Part shown: piece after piece, positions 1 through 7,566 of the stretch | How positions within the stretch are numbered: position 1 is the stretch's first letter | Layout of the letters: every line of letters begins with the position of its first letter | Assembly: GCA_034006265.1 (NCBI GenBank) | Contig: JAVETB010000030.1 | Span: 1 to 30,078, forward strand | Source: Syntrophus sp034006265 | GTDB lineage: Bacteria; Desulfobacterota; Syntrophia; Syntrophales; Syntrophaceae | Direction of reading: 5' to 3' | DNA length: 30,078 nt | Translations under genes and position numbers: made by a program | The notes under the pieces: generated by a model | What the model saw: the letters and a program-made list of their open reading frames with translations, nothing else | The model's database searches: none | What the model was told of the DNA's origin: nothing

Positions 1-690
1 TGGCGGAACGGGCGATGACATCATGAGAGGTAACGACGGAAACGATACCTACATCGTCGATAGTGCCAATGATAAGGTTTACGAGACCCTGGATGCGGGT
101 ACCGACAGGGTCAATGCCTATGTTGACTATACTCTGGCTGCCAATGTGGAAAACCTCTACCTGTATAGCACAGCAACAAAGGGGACCGGCAACAACCTTG
201 ACAACGTAATCGTCGGCAACGGCAATGCAAACACCCTTAATGCCCTGGGTGGAAATGATACCCTTCAGGGTAAAGGCGGCGACGACACCCTCAACGGCTA
301 TGCCGGCAATGACACCCTGAACGGCGGGGATGGCAACGATTATTTAAATGGCGGAACGGGCGATGACATCATGAGAGGTAACGACGGAAACGATACCTAC
401 ATCGTCGATAGTGCCAATGATAAGGTTTACGAGACCCTGGATGCGGGTACCGACAGGGTCAATGCCTATGTTGACCATACCCTGGCTGCCAATGTGGAAA
501 ACCTCTACCTGTATAGCACGGCCGCAGAAGGAACCGGCAACAACCTAAACAACGTGATCGTCGGCAACGGCAATGCGAACACCCTGACAGGCCTGGGGGG
601 GAACGATACCCTTAAGAGTAAGGCTGGCAATGATATCCTGTATGGCGGTGACGGCAACGACACTCTGTATGGCGGTGACGGCAACGACAC
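1..690 (+). repeat. 348-bp tandem repeat (116 residues) inside the RTX gene, plus short nonapeptide repeats
   Basis: The sequence from base 1 recurs from base 349. The first ~125 bp of each unit are nearly identical (shared protein word MRGNDGNDTYIVDSANDKVY), and the remainder is diverged but alignable. A 27-bp unit encoding YGGDGNDTL is then iterated around 640-700. The period is a multiple of three, so the frame is preserved. The near-identity of the first third points to recent duplication or gene conversion within the array. Confidence 0.9.
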
Positions 691-1102
691 CCTGTATGGT
701 GAAGCGGGCAAAGACTATCTAAACGGCGGGGCAGGTCAGGACAGTTTTGTCTTCAGCCTCTCCGGTGACACCAATGCCGATAAGATTGCCGACTTTTCCC
801 ATGACGCCAGCGACACGATCGTGCTGAAGGACATCCTTGACGGTGGTGATCCTGACGGCTCCATCGAGGGCCTTACGTTCGATGGAAACGTTCTGCATGT
901 AGGCAGCTATTTCGAGGGCAACGGTTTTACGGGTAACGGAGCCGAAGACAGCGGAATTTATTATGACACAGCCAATGGGGACGTCTGGTACAATCCTACA
1001 ACCGGTGAGGGCGGAGACTCCGTCAAAATATGCACCCTGATCGGAGTCCCTGGTGCAATAGCCACCCTGCTGGACAGCGCCGACATCACCTATTCAGCCT
1101 AA
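1..1102 (+). CDS. RTX (hemolysin-type calcium-binding repeat) protein, C-terminal part; 5' end outside window
   Basis: The reading frame is open from base 2, so the gene begins upstream of the window; the ATG at 23 lies inside a repeat and is not a start. The visible ~367 residues contain many glycine- and aspartate-rich nonapeptides of the GGxGxDxLx type (GGNDTL, GGDGNDTLYG, GGAGQDSF), which form a calcium-binding parallel beta-roll. After residue 240 the repeats give way to a non-repetitive tail (DSFVFSLSGDTNADKIADF, then about 80 residues) like the C-terminal region of serralysin and other type I-secreted RTX proteins, where an uncleaved secretion signal sits. The protein is therefore probably exported by an ABC/MFP/TolC system; no such genes are in the window. 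Its effector domain is upstream and unknown. The stop is TAA at 1100-1102, followed by a hairpin. Confidence 0.9.
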   Translation, partial: GGTGDDIMRGNDGNDTYIVDSANDKVYETLDAGTDRVNAYVDYTLAANVENLYLYSTATKGTGNNLDNVIVGNGNANTLNALGGNDTLQGKGGDDTLNGYAGNDTLNGGDGNDYLNGGTGDDIMRGNDGNDTYIVDSANDKVYETLDAGTDRVNAYVDHTLAANVENLYLYSTAAEGTGNNLNNVIVGNGNANTLTGLGGNDTLKSKAGNDILYGGDGNDTLYGGDGNDTLYGEAGKDYLNGGAGQDSFVFSLSGDTNADKIADFSHDASDTIVLKDILDGGDPDGSIEGLTFDGNVLHVGSYFEGNGFTGNGAEDSGIYYDTANGDVWYNPTTGEGGDSVKICTLIGVPGAIATLLDSADITYSA

Positions 1103-1120
1103 GCAGTTTCAATCTCGCCT

Positions 1121-1147
1121 GCGGGGCGCGTTCATGACGCGCCCCGC
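1121..1147 (+). terminator. Hairpin terminator after the RTX gene
   Basis: A perfect 11-bp stem (arms 1121-1131 and 1137-1147, GCGGGGCGCGT type) closes a 5-nt loop 18 bp after the stop codon. It is followed by CCCTGTTTTCCCTC, a modest T-rich tract. The stem is very stable, the U-tract only fair. It also faces the minus-strand operon that ends at 1322, so it may act on both sides. Confidence 0.65.
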
Positions 1148-1321
1148 CCCTGTTTTCCCTCTTCGCCCCCTCAAAAAATCCTGAGTCCGGCGCTAAAGGC
1201 ATGGTGGGTCCCTCCCCCTGCCCTGTGAGCGTGTCAAGCCAGCCGTTGGAAATTCTCAAACGTCGAGAACGCAGCTCCCCCGTTCCTGTTCCGTCCGTAA
1301 AGGCAGGCGGCAGCCCTGACC

Positions 1322-2707
1322 CTAACCGGGCTGTGAGGATAGGGTCATCTCGCCAATGACCGGCTCGACGAGCGGTTCCAGTTTCATAACCTTCCCCAGG
1401 CGCTTGGAATCCACCGTACCCAGGATGCAGGACGCCAATCCCAGGGCCGCGGCGGTGAGGCTGAGGGTCTGGTAGAGGCAGCCCAGATCCTGCAGGATCA
1501 GGCGGTATGCAATCTTTTCGTACTTCCAGGAATTGCGCAGAAAACGTGAGGTTATAACCAGCCGGACGTTGGGCAAACCGGCCCCATGGATTTGGGCGTG
1601 GGGATTGCCTTTCAGGTAAGCGTCCAGCAACGCGCCATTCACAGGAATGGATTCCAGGCCATGGGTTTCCGGATCGTAGCGCCACGCTCCGGTCCCAAGG
1701 CCGATGCATCGGTGGATCAGGGGATAGATTTCCAGCGAATGGAGGGCACCGCCGCTGGGTGATGGGCGTCGTGACCCCTGACAGGGACGTGACGCATCAT
1801 CGAGGATGTCCTGACAGCGCGCCGAGGCATACAGCAACGCGCTCAGTCCCTTTAGGGAAATCGGCCGCCTGCCGGGGATTCGGCCGCTGCGGCGGCCTGC
1901 AAGCACCTTGGCAAGGGGGGTGTCCAGCAGTTCCTTGAAGTGTTCGTCAGGCTTCGGCAGCGGAAGCCCTTTACCCCTGAAGGGTTTGAACAGGGGTGCG
2001 GGAGGAAGCTTTTCCCTGAGCCGCCAGGTTGCGCCGATGGGGTCATCATGAAAACCGATGCTCGAAGCATGATAAAACAGCAGGTCGTGAAACTCCCAGA
2101 CGGGACTGTCCGTCTTTACCTCTTCCAAGGCGTTCATGAGCCGCAAGGCCCGACAGAATGCCATGCGGGCCTTGTCCTCAAAAGGCGGGGGAAATCCCTC
2201 CCGGATCATCTCCATGAGCCAGATCGAGCAGCTTTCGTCATGGATGAGACACTTCTTCCGGGAAAGGGGCATCTCCAGTAAAAGAGCATCGCCATATCGC
2301 CGCAGACAGGCGGAATGTGAAAGCCCGGGGAATGACGCCGGAAGGGGTTCCTTCCAGGCCTGCCAGTGTGGCGCGGGTTGAAGTGAGAACAGAGCGCGCC
2401 CGCCGGCTCTGCATTGAACCTGCAGAAGATCCCGGGAGAATAACGTTTCGCAGAGAAAATAGAAAACCGGCGGATTATCGTCTGAGTCCGCCAGACGGTC
2501 AATCGAGGCCTCCGTCATCCAGCCCTTCATCAGATCTTCAACAAGGGGATGGTCGGGCAGATCCAGAACGTTCCCCCTGCTTCGAATGAGGGCGATGCGT
2601 CCGTTTTCCTGCCTTTCCACTGTCAGGTCATCCCTCAGCTTCACGAAAAAAGCGGCATCATCTGCCGGGGGGAAAAACGGATTCTCGGCGTCAGTTGATT
2701 TCGCCAT
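1322..2707 (-). CDS. SagB-type (nitroreductase-family) dehydrogenase of a RiPP cluster
   Basis: About 461 residues. The C-terminal ~190 residues match the SagB/McbC-type flavin dehydrogenase family: RRSGR near 272-276, PSGGALHSLEIYP near 316-329 (family form PSxGxxHPLE), WKYEKIAYR near 394-402 with the Lys-Tyr pair typical of these enzymes, and LGLASC near 422. Such enzymes use FMN to oxidise thiazolines/oxazolines to thiazoles/oxazoles. The first ~260 residues are not recognised, but an N-terminal extension is common in SagB-type proteins. I chose the ATG at 2707 (MAKSTD), five bases after the stop of the upstream ycaO gene. A longer reading to 2926 would lie inside that gene. No clear Shine-Dalgarno precedes it, so translation is probably coupled. 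It is the last gene of the operon. Confidence 0.85.
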   Translation of the reverse strand: MAKSTDAENPFFPPADDAAFFVKLRDDLTVERQENGRIALIRSRGNVLDLPDHPLVEDLMKGWMTEASIDRLADSDDNPPVFYFLCETLFSRDLLQVQCRAGGRALFSLQPAPHWQAWKEPLPASFPGLSHSACLRRYGDALLLEMPLSRKKCLIHDESCSIWLMEMIREGFPPPFEDKARMAFCRALRLMNALEEVKTDSPVWEFHDLLFYHASSIGFHDDPIGATWRLREKLPPAPLFKPFRGKGLPLPKPDEHFKELLDTPLAKVLAGRRSGRIPGRRPISLKGLSALLYASARCQDILDDASRPCQGSRRPSPSGGALHSLEIYPLIHRCIGLGTGAWRYDPETHGLESIPVNGALLDAYLKGNPHAQIHGAGLPNVRLVITSRFLRNSWKYEKIAYRLILQDLGCLYQTLSLTAAALGLASCILGTVDSKRLGKVMKLEPLVEPVIGEMTLSSQPG

Positions 2708-2712
2708 GGTGT

Positions 2713-4986
2713 CTATAAGAAAAACGGAACGGGATTGAGGCCATCTTCGCCGCCGTTCTCGCCAATCCATCCAAGAGCCCTTGGGGCCTCGAAAAGACGG
2801 CGGAAGCCGAAACGAGGCCAGAAGTGCATCAGTCCGGGTATGATCACCCGAACCACGGGAAAGCCGATATCCGGGCGGGTCAGATCCATCACCAGCATCT
2901 CCAATCCCAGCTTCTGCAACAGGCACACGGAATCTTCGATGTCGTCAAGGAAGTCGACGCTCTGTCCTCGAGAAAAATCCGAAACGGTCTTAGGAGGCTT
3001 ATCGGGATCGGACTTTAAAAAAGGCTCTCTGCTCAAGGGGGTGCCTTGAAACTGAAGACTGTACTCGTCTCTGTCCGCCAGCCCCCAGCACTGCCCCAAT
3101 TCCCCTAGGGCCCGTTCCACAGCGATCCGCGGATCGCTGTGGCAGCCCAACCCCAGGGAATGGAGGCGGCCGCCATCCCCGGGTTTGAAGAGGGTGGCCG
3201 AGAAGACGGGAATCCCCAGATCATGGGTCAGATCCAGCACCGCCAGCCTCATACCCATCTCATCCATAGCCGCATTCACAGAAGCGGCAAACGGCGAGCC
3301 GATCCGGTTCAAATCCACGGAGGGTTTACGCAACCTATGGTACCACCACACCGCCGTGGCGTCGCGTTCGACCAGTTCGAAAAAGCCCTGCATGACCGCC
3401 TCTTCAAGGCAGTTTCCCGCAGCCACGCCGTTGCTGCAACCCCAGCAGATATCACCACCTCCCTCCGCGGGATAGAAATAATAGGCAAAGGCGCTGGGAA
3501 TCAGCCGCCAGCGCTTCTGCGTCAGCGACCAGGCAGGCGTCCAGTCGATGGAGCGCCCTTCGTCATAGGGATCCGCCACATAAGCCGTGCTCCCCTTCTG
3601 GCGCCAGGCTTCGCGGTCCCTGTACTGCCGCTGGCTGAAGCCCATCAGGTCGTTTGGAGGAATCGCCGCATCCCCCAGTTCTGCAAGGGAAGCTCTGACA
3701 GAGGATTCATAGCCTTCATACTGAGAACAGTAACGCTCAACGGCCTCCCCCAGAGCACTGGCACGCGCCTGCGGGACGGTTCTCCCCTTTCCAGTGCTGA
3801 AGCCTGTAGCGGCAAGACGGGAATTCCCCTCGCCTCGCGCCGCCCCGCCGGCATTCCGGACAATCCAGTCGCTGCGGACAATGTGGCCGAAACAGGCCGG
3901 GCATTTATCAAGAGACGTCAGCTGTTTTACCACACCTGTAACCGGGCTGATCAGGAAGGCATACGCCTCCAGTGTCTCCACAGCGGAACAGACCCGTTCG
4001 CCGCCGTCGCGATGATCCGCCTTGATTCTCGACTGCAGCCGCAGGGGTTCCTCCGGAAGGGAACCGAAATGAGCCCCCCCTTTTGCCAGCGTGCCGCACA
4101 CTGGACATTGGGGACGTCTTGTGAGGAGATGCCGATCGAGTCGAAGCTCGCGGAAATTGAGGGTAAGTGCACATCCGGCCAGATCCGACACATCGCCTGC
4201 GGCGAGCTTTTCCAGTTCGACGGCAAGCAAGCCCGTCACCGCTTCCAGGGAGAAAGGCGTCATTCCCACGAACAGGGAAAGGGGCTTCCGATCCTTCGCG
4301 GCAAGGATTGCTTCCCATTCCCGCCGGCGATGCCCCTTGACGCGGTCAAGGAGGCAAGCCGCGCACCCTGTCTGTTCCGGAAGAAACAGCGGCCCGATCT
4401 GCGGAACGATCCCACTGGGCTTGACGGACAGCCAGCGGAGCCCGCGCTGCAGGGCGAAGCGTCCGAACGCCTCCAGCTCCGGATCGAGGATATCGGATGT
4501 AACGGCCACATAGAGGTCATCGGGACTGAATTCTTTCAGGTAACCGTCAGGGATCCGCTCAATGTTCAGCATGTCTGAACGCGACAACAGCCCGGCAAGG
4601 TCGTCAGCCAGGGAATCCGCCCCGCCGGTGGCAACGATCTTTACAGACAGGGTTGAAGTCCGCCGACCAGGAGATGCCGAAAATTTCTGGCTGAGAACCC
4701 TGGCCCGGAACACATCCGCAGGCGTTTCGGGCTGCCCGGCATCCTTGACGATCACCCCTTGCCGTTCGAGATGGATGAGAGTGAAAAAAACCTCCTCGGG
4801 AGAAAAACGGTCCTCAAGGACCGAAGCGAGATCATCTTCGCTGGAGATCCCCTGCAAAATCAGGCCGATCAATTCCGAAGCCAGGGCCGAGGAAACGCTT
4901 CCCGGTCCCGCTTCATCCAGAAGTAGCCAGCCGCCCTTCCCATCGGCGACTGGAGCCATTCCACGTTTGATCTTCAGAGTGCCCAT
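2713..4986 (-). CDS. Fused leader-peptide-binding (E1/ThiF-like) and YcaO cyclodehydratase
   Basis: 757 residues with two parts. Residues 1-~370 resemble the ThiF-like partner protein of azol(in)e RiPP synthetases: a winged-helix-like N-terminus, then paired cysteines CAAC (208-211), CPVC (294-297, after LLTRRPQ) and CPAC (362-365), probably holding zinc. Residues ~380-757 are a YcaO domain with the ATP-binding elements ASALGEAVERYC (409-420), NCLEEAVMQGFFELVERDA (525-543) and RIAVERALGELGQ (620-632). YcaO enzymes phosphorylate the amide backbone and cyclise Cys, Ser or Thr side chains to azolines, guided by a leader-binding domain. The C-terminus NPVPFFL is proline-containing, as in azoline-forming YcaOs, although the full PxPxP form is not seen. 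It follows the radical SAM gene by 9 bp. It is one continuous protein, as in TruD/LynD-type fusions. Confidence 0.9.
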   Translation of the reverse strand: MGTLKIKRGMAPVADGKGGWLLLDEAGPGSVSSALASELIGLILQGISSEDDLASVLEDRFSPEEVFFTLIHLERQGVIVKDAGQPETPADVFRARVLSQKFSASPGRRTSTLSVKIVATGGADSLADDLAGLLSRSDMLNIERIPDGYLKEFSPDDLYVAVTSDILDPELEAFGRFALQRGLRWLSVKPSGIVPQIGPLFLPEQTGCAACLLDRVKGHRRREWEAILAAKDRKPLSLFVGMTPFSLEAVTGLLAVELEKLAAGDVSDLAGCALTLNFRELRLDRHLLTRRPQCPVCGTLAKGGAHFGSLPEEPLRLQSRIKADHRDGGERVCSAVETLEAYAFLISPVTGVVKQLTSLDKCPACFGHIVRSDWIVRNAGGAARGEGNSRLAATGFSTGKGRTVPQARASALGEAVERYCSQYEGYESSVRASLAELGDAAIPPNDLMGFSQRQYRDREAWRQKGSTAYVADPYDEGRSIDWTPAWSLTQKRWRLIPSAFAYYFYPAEGGGDICWGCSNGVAAGNCLEEAVMQGFFELVERDATAVWWYHRLRKPSVDLNRIGSPFAASVNAAMDEMGMRLAVLDLTHDLGIPVFSATLFKPGDGGRLHSLGLGCHSDPRIAVERALGELGQCWGLADRDEYSLQFQGTPLSREPFLKSDPDKPPKTVSDFSRGQSVDFLDDIEDSVCLLQKLGLEMLVMDLTRPDIGFPVVRVIIPGLMHFWPRFGFRRLFEAPRALGWIGENGGEDGLNPVPFFL

Positions 4987-4995
4987 GATGATAAC

Positions 4996-5988
4996 TTATC
5001 GATATCCAGCCAGATAATCGATCTTCCGGCCGCCGTGTTGAACCAGGCCATAGGGTTTTCGGCAGCCGCCGGCGCACCGGGTGAGATAAGCACAGTGGAG
5101 GCATTCCGCAGGCAGCGCTTCGACCGATGCGCAGGACAGGATGTCCGGGCTCTTCCGGATTTCTTCGAGATTCCGGGTTCCCTGCAGTTCGCACACGTCG
5201 AAGCAGGCCTGCATCCGACCGCGGGCGTTGACGTTCAACGCCACGAAAGGTCCGCAATCCCTCGTTCGACCATGAAACACATACGCCCCAAGCTCCGTCG
5301 GCTTGACCGCGCAGAAGGGCGTGGCCAGAAAGATCCCCTTGGCCTGATCGGGGTGCTTATCCATCAAATCCGCCATTTCCTCGGCAAAGGCCTGCGCATC
5401 CGCCCGCGTCCAGGGGCGGGGCAGAATCGGCGTTGATTCGTAGCGCAAGGGCATCCAGAAAAGCCGGGGGGATTTTTTTGCAAACCGGACAAACTGCTCC
5501 AATGTTCCATGCAGTTCCGGCAACAGGGGTGTAAGAAGACAGATTCGAGGCACATCAGCCTCAAGTGCCTGTTCGATAAGCTCTTCCTTTTGGTGCAGCA
5601 GGCCAAGCCCTCCAGTCATCCAGTCCAGGCGCCCGGCATCAAGTGAAGGCAGGCTGATCCGAAGGTCATCCACGACAGGGAAAAGCCTCCGGTAGAGCCC
5701 GGTATCGCCGGTACCGTTGGTGTTCAGGATGACGGTGCGGCCGCAGAGGTGTGCATAACAGCAGAACATTTCAATCTGCGGATGCAGCGTGGCCTCTCCT
5801 CCTGTAAAACGGACTCCCGGAATACCGTTATCCACAGCCCAGTCGATCCAGCCAAGGACCTCCTGGTCCGGCATGAACGATCTGCCCTGGCGGATCTTTC
5901 CCCCTAGGTAGCAGAACGTGCAGTTCAAGTTGCATGCGGCCGTGATTTCAATCTTCAGTTCGAGCGGCTTCACAGGGGAGATCAACAT
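4996..5988 (-). CDS. Radical SAM/SPASM peptide-modifying enzyme
   Basis: 330 residues. The N-terminus holds the [4Fe-4S]-SAM motif CNLNCTFC (C19, C23, C26; CX3CX2C) followed by GGEAT (63-67), which contacts SAM. The C-terminus is a SPASM domain with extra cysteines: C245, GRMQAC to 262, C286, then C296-X2-C299-X5-C305-X3-C309 (CLHCAYLTRCAGGC), expected to bind auxiliary Fe-S clusters. This architecture is typical of RiPP maturases that make thioether, carbon-carbon or ether crosslinks, and of related enzymes. Lying between the NHLP precursor gene and the ycaO gene, it very likely acts on the same peptide; the chemistry cannot be read from sequence. The start is ATG at 5988 (MLISPVK) with only a weak ribosome site. 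The final SPASM cysteine expected further downstream is absent, as the protein ends 21 residues after C309. Confidence 0.9.
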   Translation of the reverse strand: MLISPVKPLELKIEITAACNLNCTFCYLGGKIRQGRSFMPDQEVLGWIDWAVDNGIPGVRFTGGEATLHPQIEMFCCYAHLCGRTVILNTNGTGDTGLYRRLFPVVDDLRISLPSLDAGRLDWMTGGLGLLHQKEELIEQALEADVPRICLLTPLLPELHGTLEQFVRFAKKSPRLFWMPLRYESTPILPRPWTRADAQAFAEEMADLMDKHPDQAKGIFLATPFCAVKPTELGAYVFHGRTRDCGPFVALNVNARGRMQACFDVCELQGTRNLEEIRKSPDILSCASVEALPAECLHCAYLTRCAGGCRKPYGLVQHGGRKIDYLAGYR

Positions 5989-6059
5989 GGGTTATTCATC
6001 CGATGCCATGGCGCAGGGCGGACAATGATCGATAAGCGGCAACATGTGCAGGCATCCCT

Positions 6060-6341
6060 TTAAACGCATCTGACACAGGATATCTCATCCGTTTCTTCAC
6101 TCATCATTGGCTTGACCAGCAGCTCTTCACCCGGCTTCAACGGGAGGACGATATACATGAGTTTATCGGTCTGCTCGATAACCGTTACTTCAACCCCCGC
6201 AGGAACAGAAACATCATATTCGGACAAAACAGCCCTGGGGTTGGAAAGGAAACGCCCTTTGAAGGATTCGTCACTCCAGGCCCTGGCTATGATTTTAGCC
6301 ATCTTTTTATTCTGCTCTTTTTTTTCGTCTTCTTTTTTCAT
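6060..6341 (-). CDS. NHLP-family (nitrile hydratase leader) RiPP precursor peptide
   Basis: 93 residues. Residues 15-67 match the nitrile-hydratase-alpha-like leader of NHLP precursors: KIIARAWSDESFKGRFL, then NPRAVLSEYDVSVPAGV, then EVTVIEQTD and MYIVLP. The tail after VLP (residues 68-93) is the likely core region. It contains S81, T84, S88 and two cysteines in the final SCVRCV. No Gly-Gly cleavage site is visible. The first residues are unusually Lys/Glu rich. I chose the ATG at 6341 because GAGG sits five bases upstream; an in-frame ATG at 6371 has no comparable site. Immediately downstream are a radical SAM enzyme, a YcaO and a SagB dehydrogenase, which fits a precursor that receives azoles and a radical modification. 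The leader assignment is strong; the exact core boundary is inference. Confidence 0.88.
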   Translation of the reverse strand: MKKEDEKKEQNKKMAKIIARAWSDESFKGRFLSNPRAVLSEYDVSVPAGVEVTVIEQTDKLMYIVLPLKPGEELLVKPMMSEETDEISCVRCV

Positions 6342-6357
6342 TTTTTCCTCGTTGCAT

Positions 6358-6549
6358 TTATTTCTGAACATACAAAACCACCCTGTTTTCACCTTCGGAA
6401 AAGGCCTGGATAGAGTCATCAATCCGGTCCACCTGATCGCTGCAAGGAAGAACGTGAGCCATCAGATCCTGGTACGTATTTGCCTGGGAAGGAATATCGG
6501 GAGTTATTGCCGAAAAAACCCGTCCCCGATGGCTGCCGCCCGGGGACAT
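6358..6549 (-). CDS. Possible small protein (63 residues) ahead of the precursor gene
   Basis: The frame runs from ATG at 6549 to TAA at 6358, ending 16 bp before the precursor start. AAAGGA sits 4-5 bases upstream of the ATG, and codon use looks like that of neighbouring genes. The C-terminal part (CSDQVDRIDDSIQAFSEGEN) is acidic and soluble-looking. I recognise no family. It could be a small cluster component such as a leader-interacting or second precursor-like peptide, or a chance frame. The ribosome site overlaps a 13-bp palindrome TTCCTTTAAGGAA (6553-6565), which could be an operator. Confidence 0.4.
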   Translation of the reverse strand: MSPGGSHRGRVFSAITPDIPSQANTYQDLMAHVLPCSDQVDRIDDSIQAFSEGENRVVLYVQK

Positions 6550-6603
6550 CGATTCCTTTAAGGAAAAACCCTATTCACATCACGGACAGTGAAAAGAGGA
6601 ACT

Positions 6604-7038
6604 TCATCCCTGTTCTTTGTGCGCCCCGGACACCTCTACGATTTTCTCAATGACTGTTTCGTCGCATCCAAGCCGTTGGGCCAGCATGGCTATGCCTGAA
6701 AGCGAAACGGGATGCCCACGGATGATATCCGCTTTTTTCAAGGCTATTTCAGCCGAAGGTTTGGGGTTATCCGCCGGGAGGTAAATGGTGCAGTCGGGAC
6801 TGACCTCCTCCAGGATGCCGTTGCTTTCAATGATCAGAAACTCCGCCGTGTCGTGTTCGGAGACAATCACCTTAAAACCGGTCCCCTTTGGATAGAAGAA
6901 CCCGTCATCATAACCTGCTTTACGGGGATGATGGCCGATCTTGATGCGCACAGCTCCGGGAAGCATCCGACAAAGTACCCGTGCAAGAGAAGTCTTTCCG
7001 ACATGGGAGCGTGCACCGGAAACCACAAGAACTTTCAT
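6604..7038 (-). CDS. MobB-like P-loop protein (molybdopterin-guanine dinucleotide synthesis family)
   Basis: 144 residues from ATG at 7038. The N-terminus has a Walker A motif, VVSGARSHVGKTSLARVL (GxxxxGKT/S). IKIGHHPRK around residue 30 resembles the IKHxHH segment of MobB, and FLIIESNGIL resembles the following beta-strand. MobB assists nucleotide attachment in molybdenum cofactor maturation. The length is close to the P-loop core of MobB. The gene diverges from modABC, which supports a role in molybdenum or tungsten use. In-frame sequence upstream of 7038 lacks plausible protein features, so I trimmed the start; its ribosome site is weak (AATAAG). Assignment is by motif and context, so a related GTPase of other function is possible. 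Confidence 0.65.
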   Translation of the reverse strand: MKVLVVSGARSHVGKTSLARVLCRMLPGAVRIKIGHHPRKAGYDDGFFYPKGTGFKVIVSEHDTAEFLIIESNGILEEVSPDCTIYLPADNPKPSAEIALKKADIIRGHPVSLSGIAMLAQRLGCDETVIEKIVEVSGAHKEQG

Positions 7039-7364
7039 CTTATTTAAGACAACGGAACTGGAACGAGAGCAAGATCTCCCGCCAGAAAGACCGCCTGCCC
7101 GAACAGCGGACGTTGTTTCAGATCTCTCATAACAAAGAGAGCTTTGAAGGGCTGGATTCCAGCTGTCACTCATTGCATGCCGACTCAACTTTCATACGGA
7201 AAATATACCAAATATTAACACGTCTACAGGCCATGACATCACGGGAAGAAAGGTCAGCGTCTCGTCCCTTTCAGAATCCATGGTCTCCAGAGGAATGCCC
7301 CACAGCATGGCCTTTCAGAAGCTTTTTTCGACCCTATCATGGCGGGAATCCGAAATCAAGAATT

Positions 7365-7400
7365 TAAGGTTACCTTATGTTAGTATTCGTAATATTAGGT
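7365..7400. promoter_or_regulatory. Operator-like overlapping dyads, distal
   Basis: TAAGGT-T-ACCTTA (7365-7377) is a perfect 6-bp palindrome. It overlaps a wider imperfect dyad ACCTTATGTTA (7372-7382) and TAATATTAGGT (7390-7400), with 9 of 11 positions matching around a 7-nt spacer. It contains TTATGTTA, the same word found in the proximal dyad, suggesting two sites for one regulator. Confidence 0.45.
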
Positions 7401-7541
7401 TAATTATTGAAATTATCCTGTAGAACAAAGGGGATGGAAAGACATCCCACCTCCGGAAATGCCCATGGCTGATGCAAGATGTTCTGCTCACCAGCGGGAA
7501 TGAAATTTGTGGCACGAGGGAAGCTTGTTTTTTGAATCTGT

Positions 7542-7566
7542 TTATGTTATGCCACGCATAATATAA
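7542..7566. promoter_or_regulatory. ModE-like operator dyad upstream of modA
   Basis: TTATGTTATGC (7542-7552) and GCATAATATAA (7556-7566) form an 11-bp inverted repeat with one mismatch and a 3-nt spacer, about 80 bp before the modA start. The AT-rich dyad resembles the general form of ModE/TunR-type molybdate or tungstate operators (GTTATA/TATAAC type). The regulator is not in the window, so the link is by position and resemblance. Confidence 0.55.

Noticed and set aside
1086..1709. Long minus-strand frame overlapping the end of the SagB-type gene
   Set aside because: Arginine/glycine/proline-rich shadow in another frame of a well-supported gene; no family features.
3139..4578. Long plus-strand frame opposite the YcaO gene
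   Set aside because: It is antisense to recognised leader-binding and YcaO domains; composition is His/Arg/Pro-rich with no motifs.
6981..7367. Plus-strand frame opposite the MobB-like start and leader region
   Set aside because: No ribosome site, no protein features, and it overlaps the Walker A coding region on the other strand.
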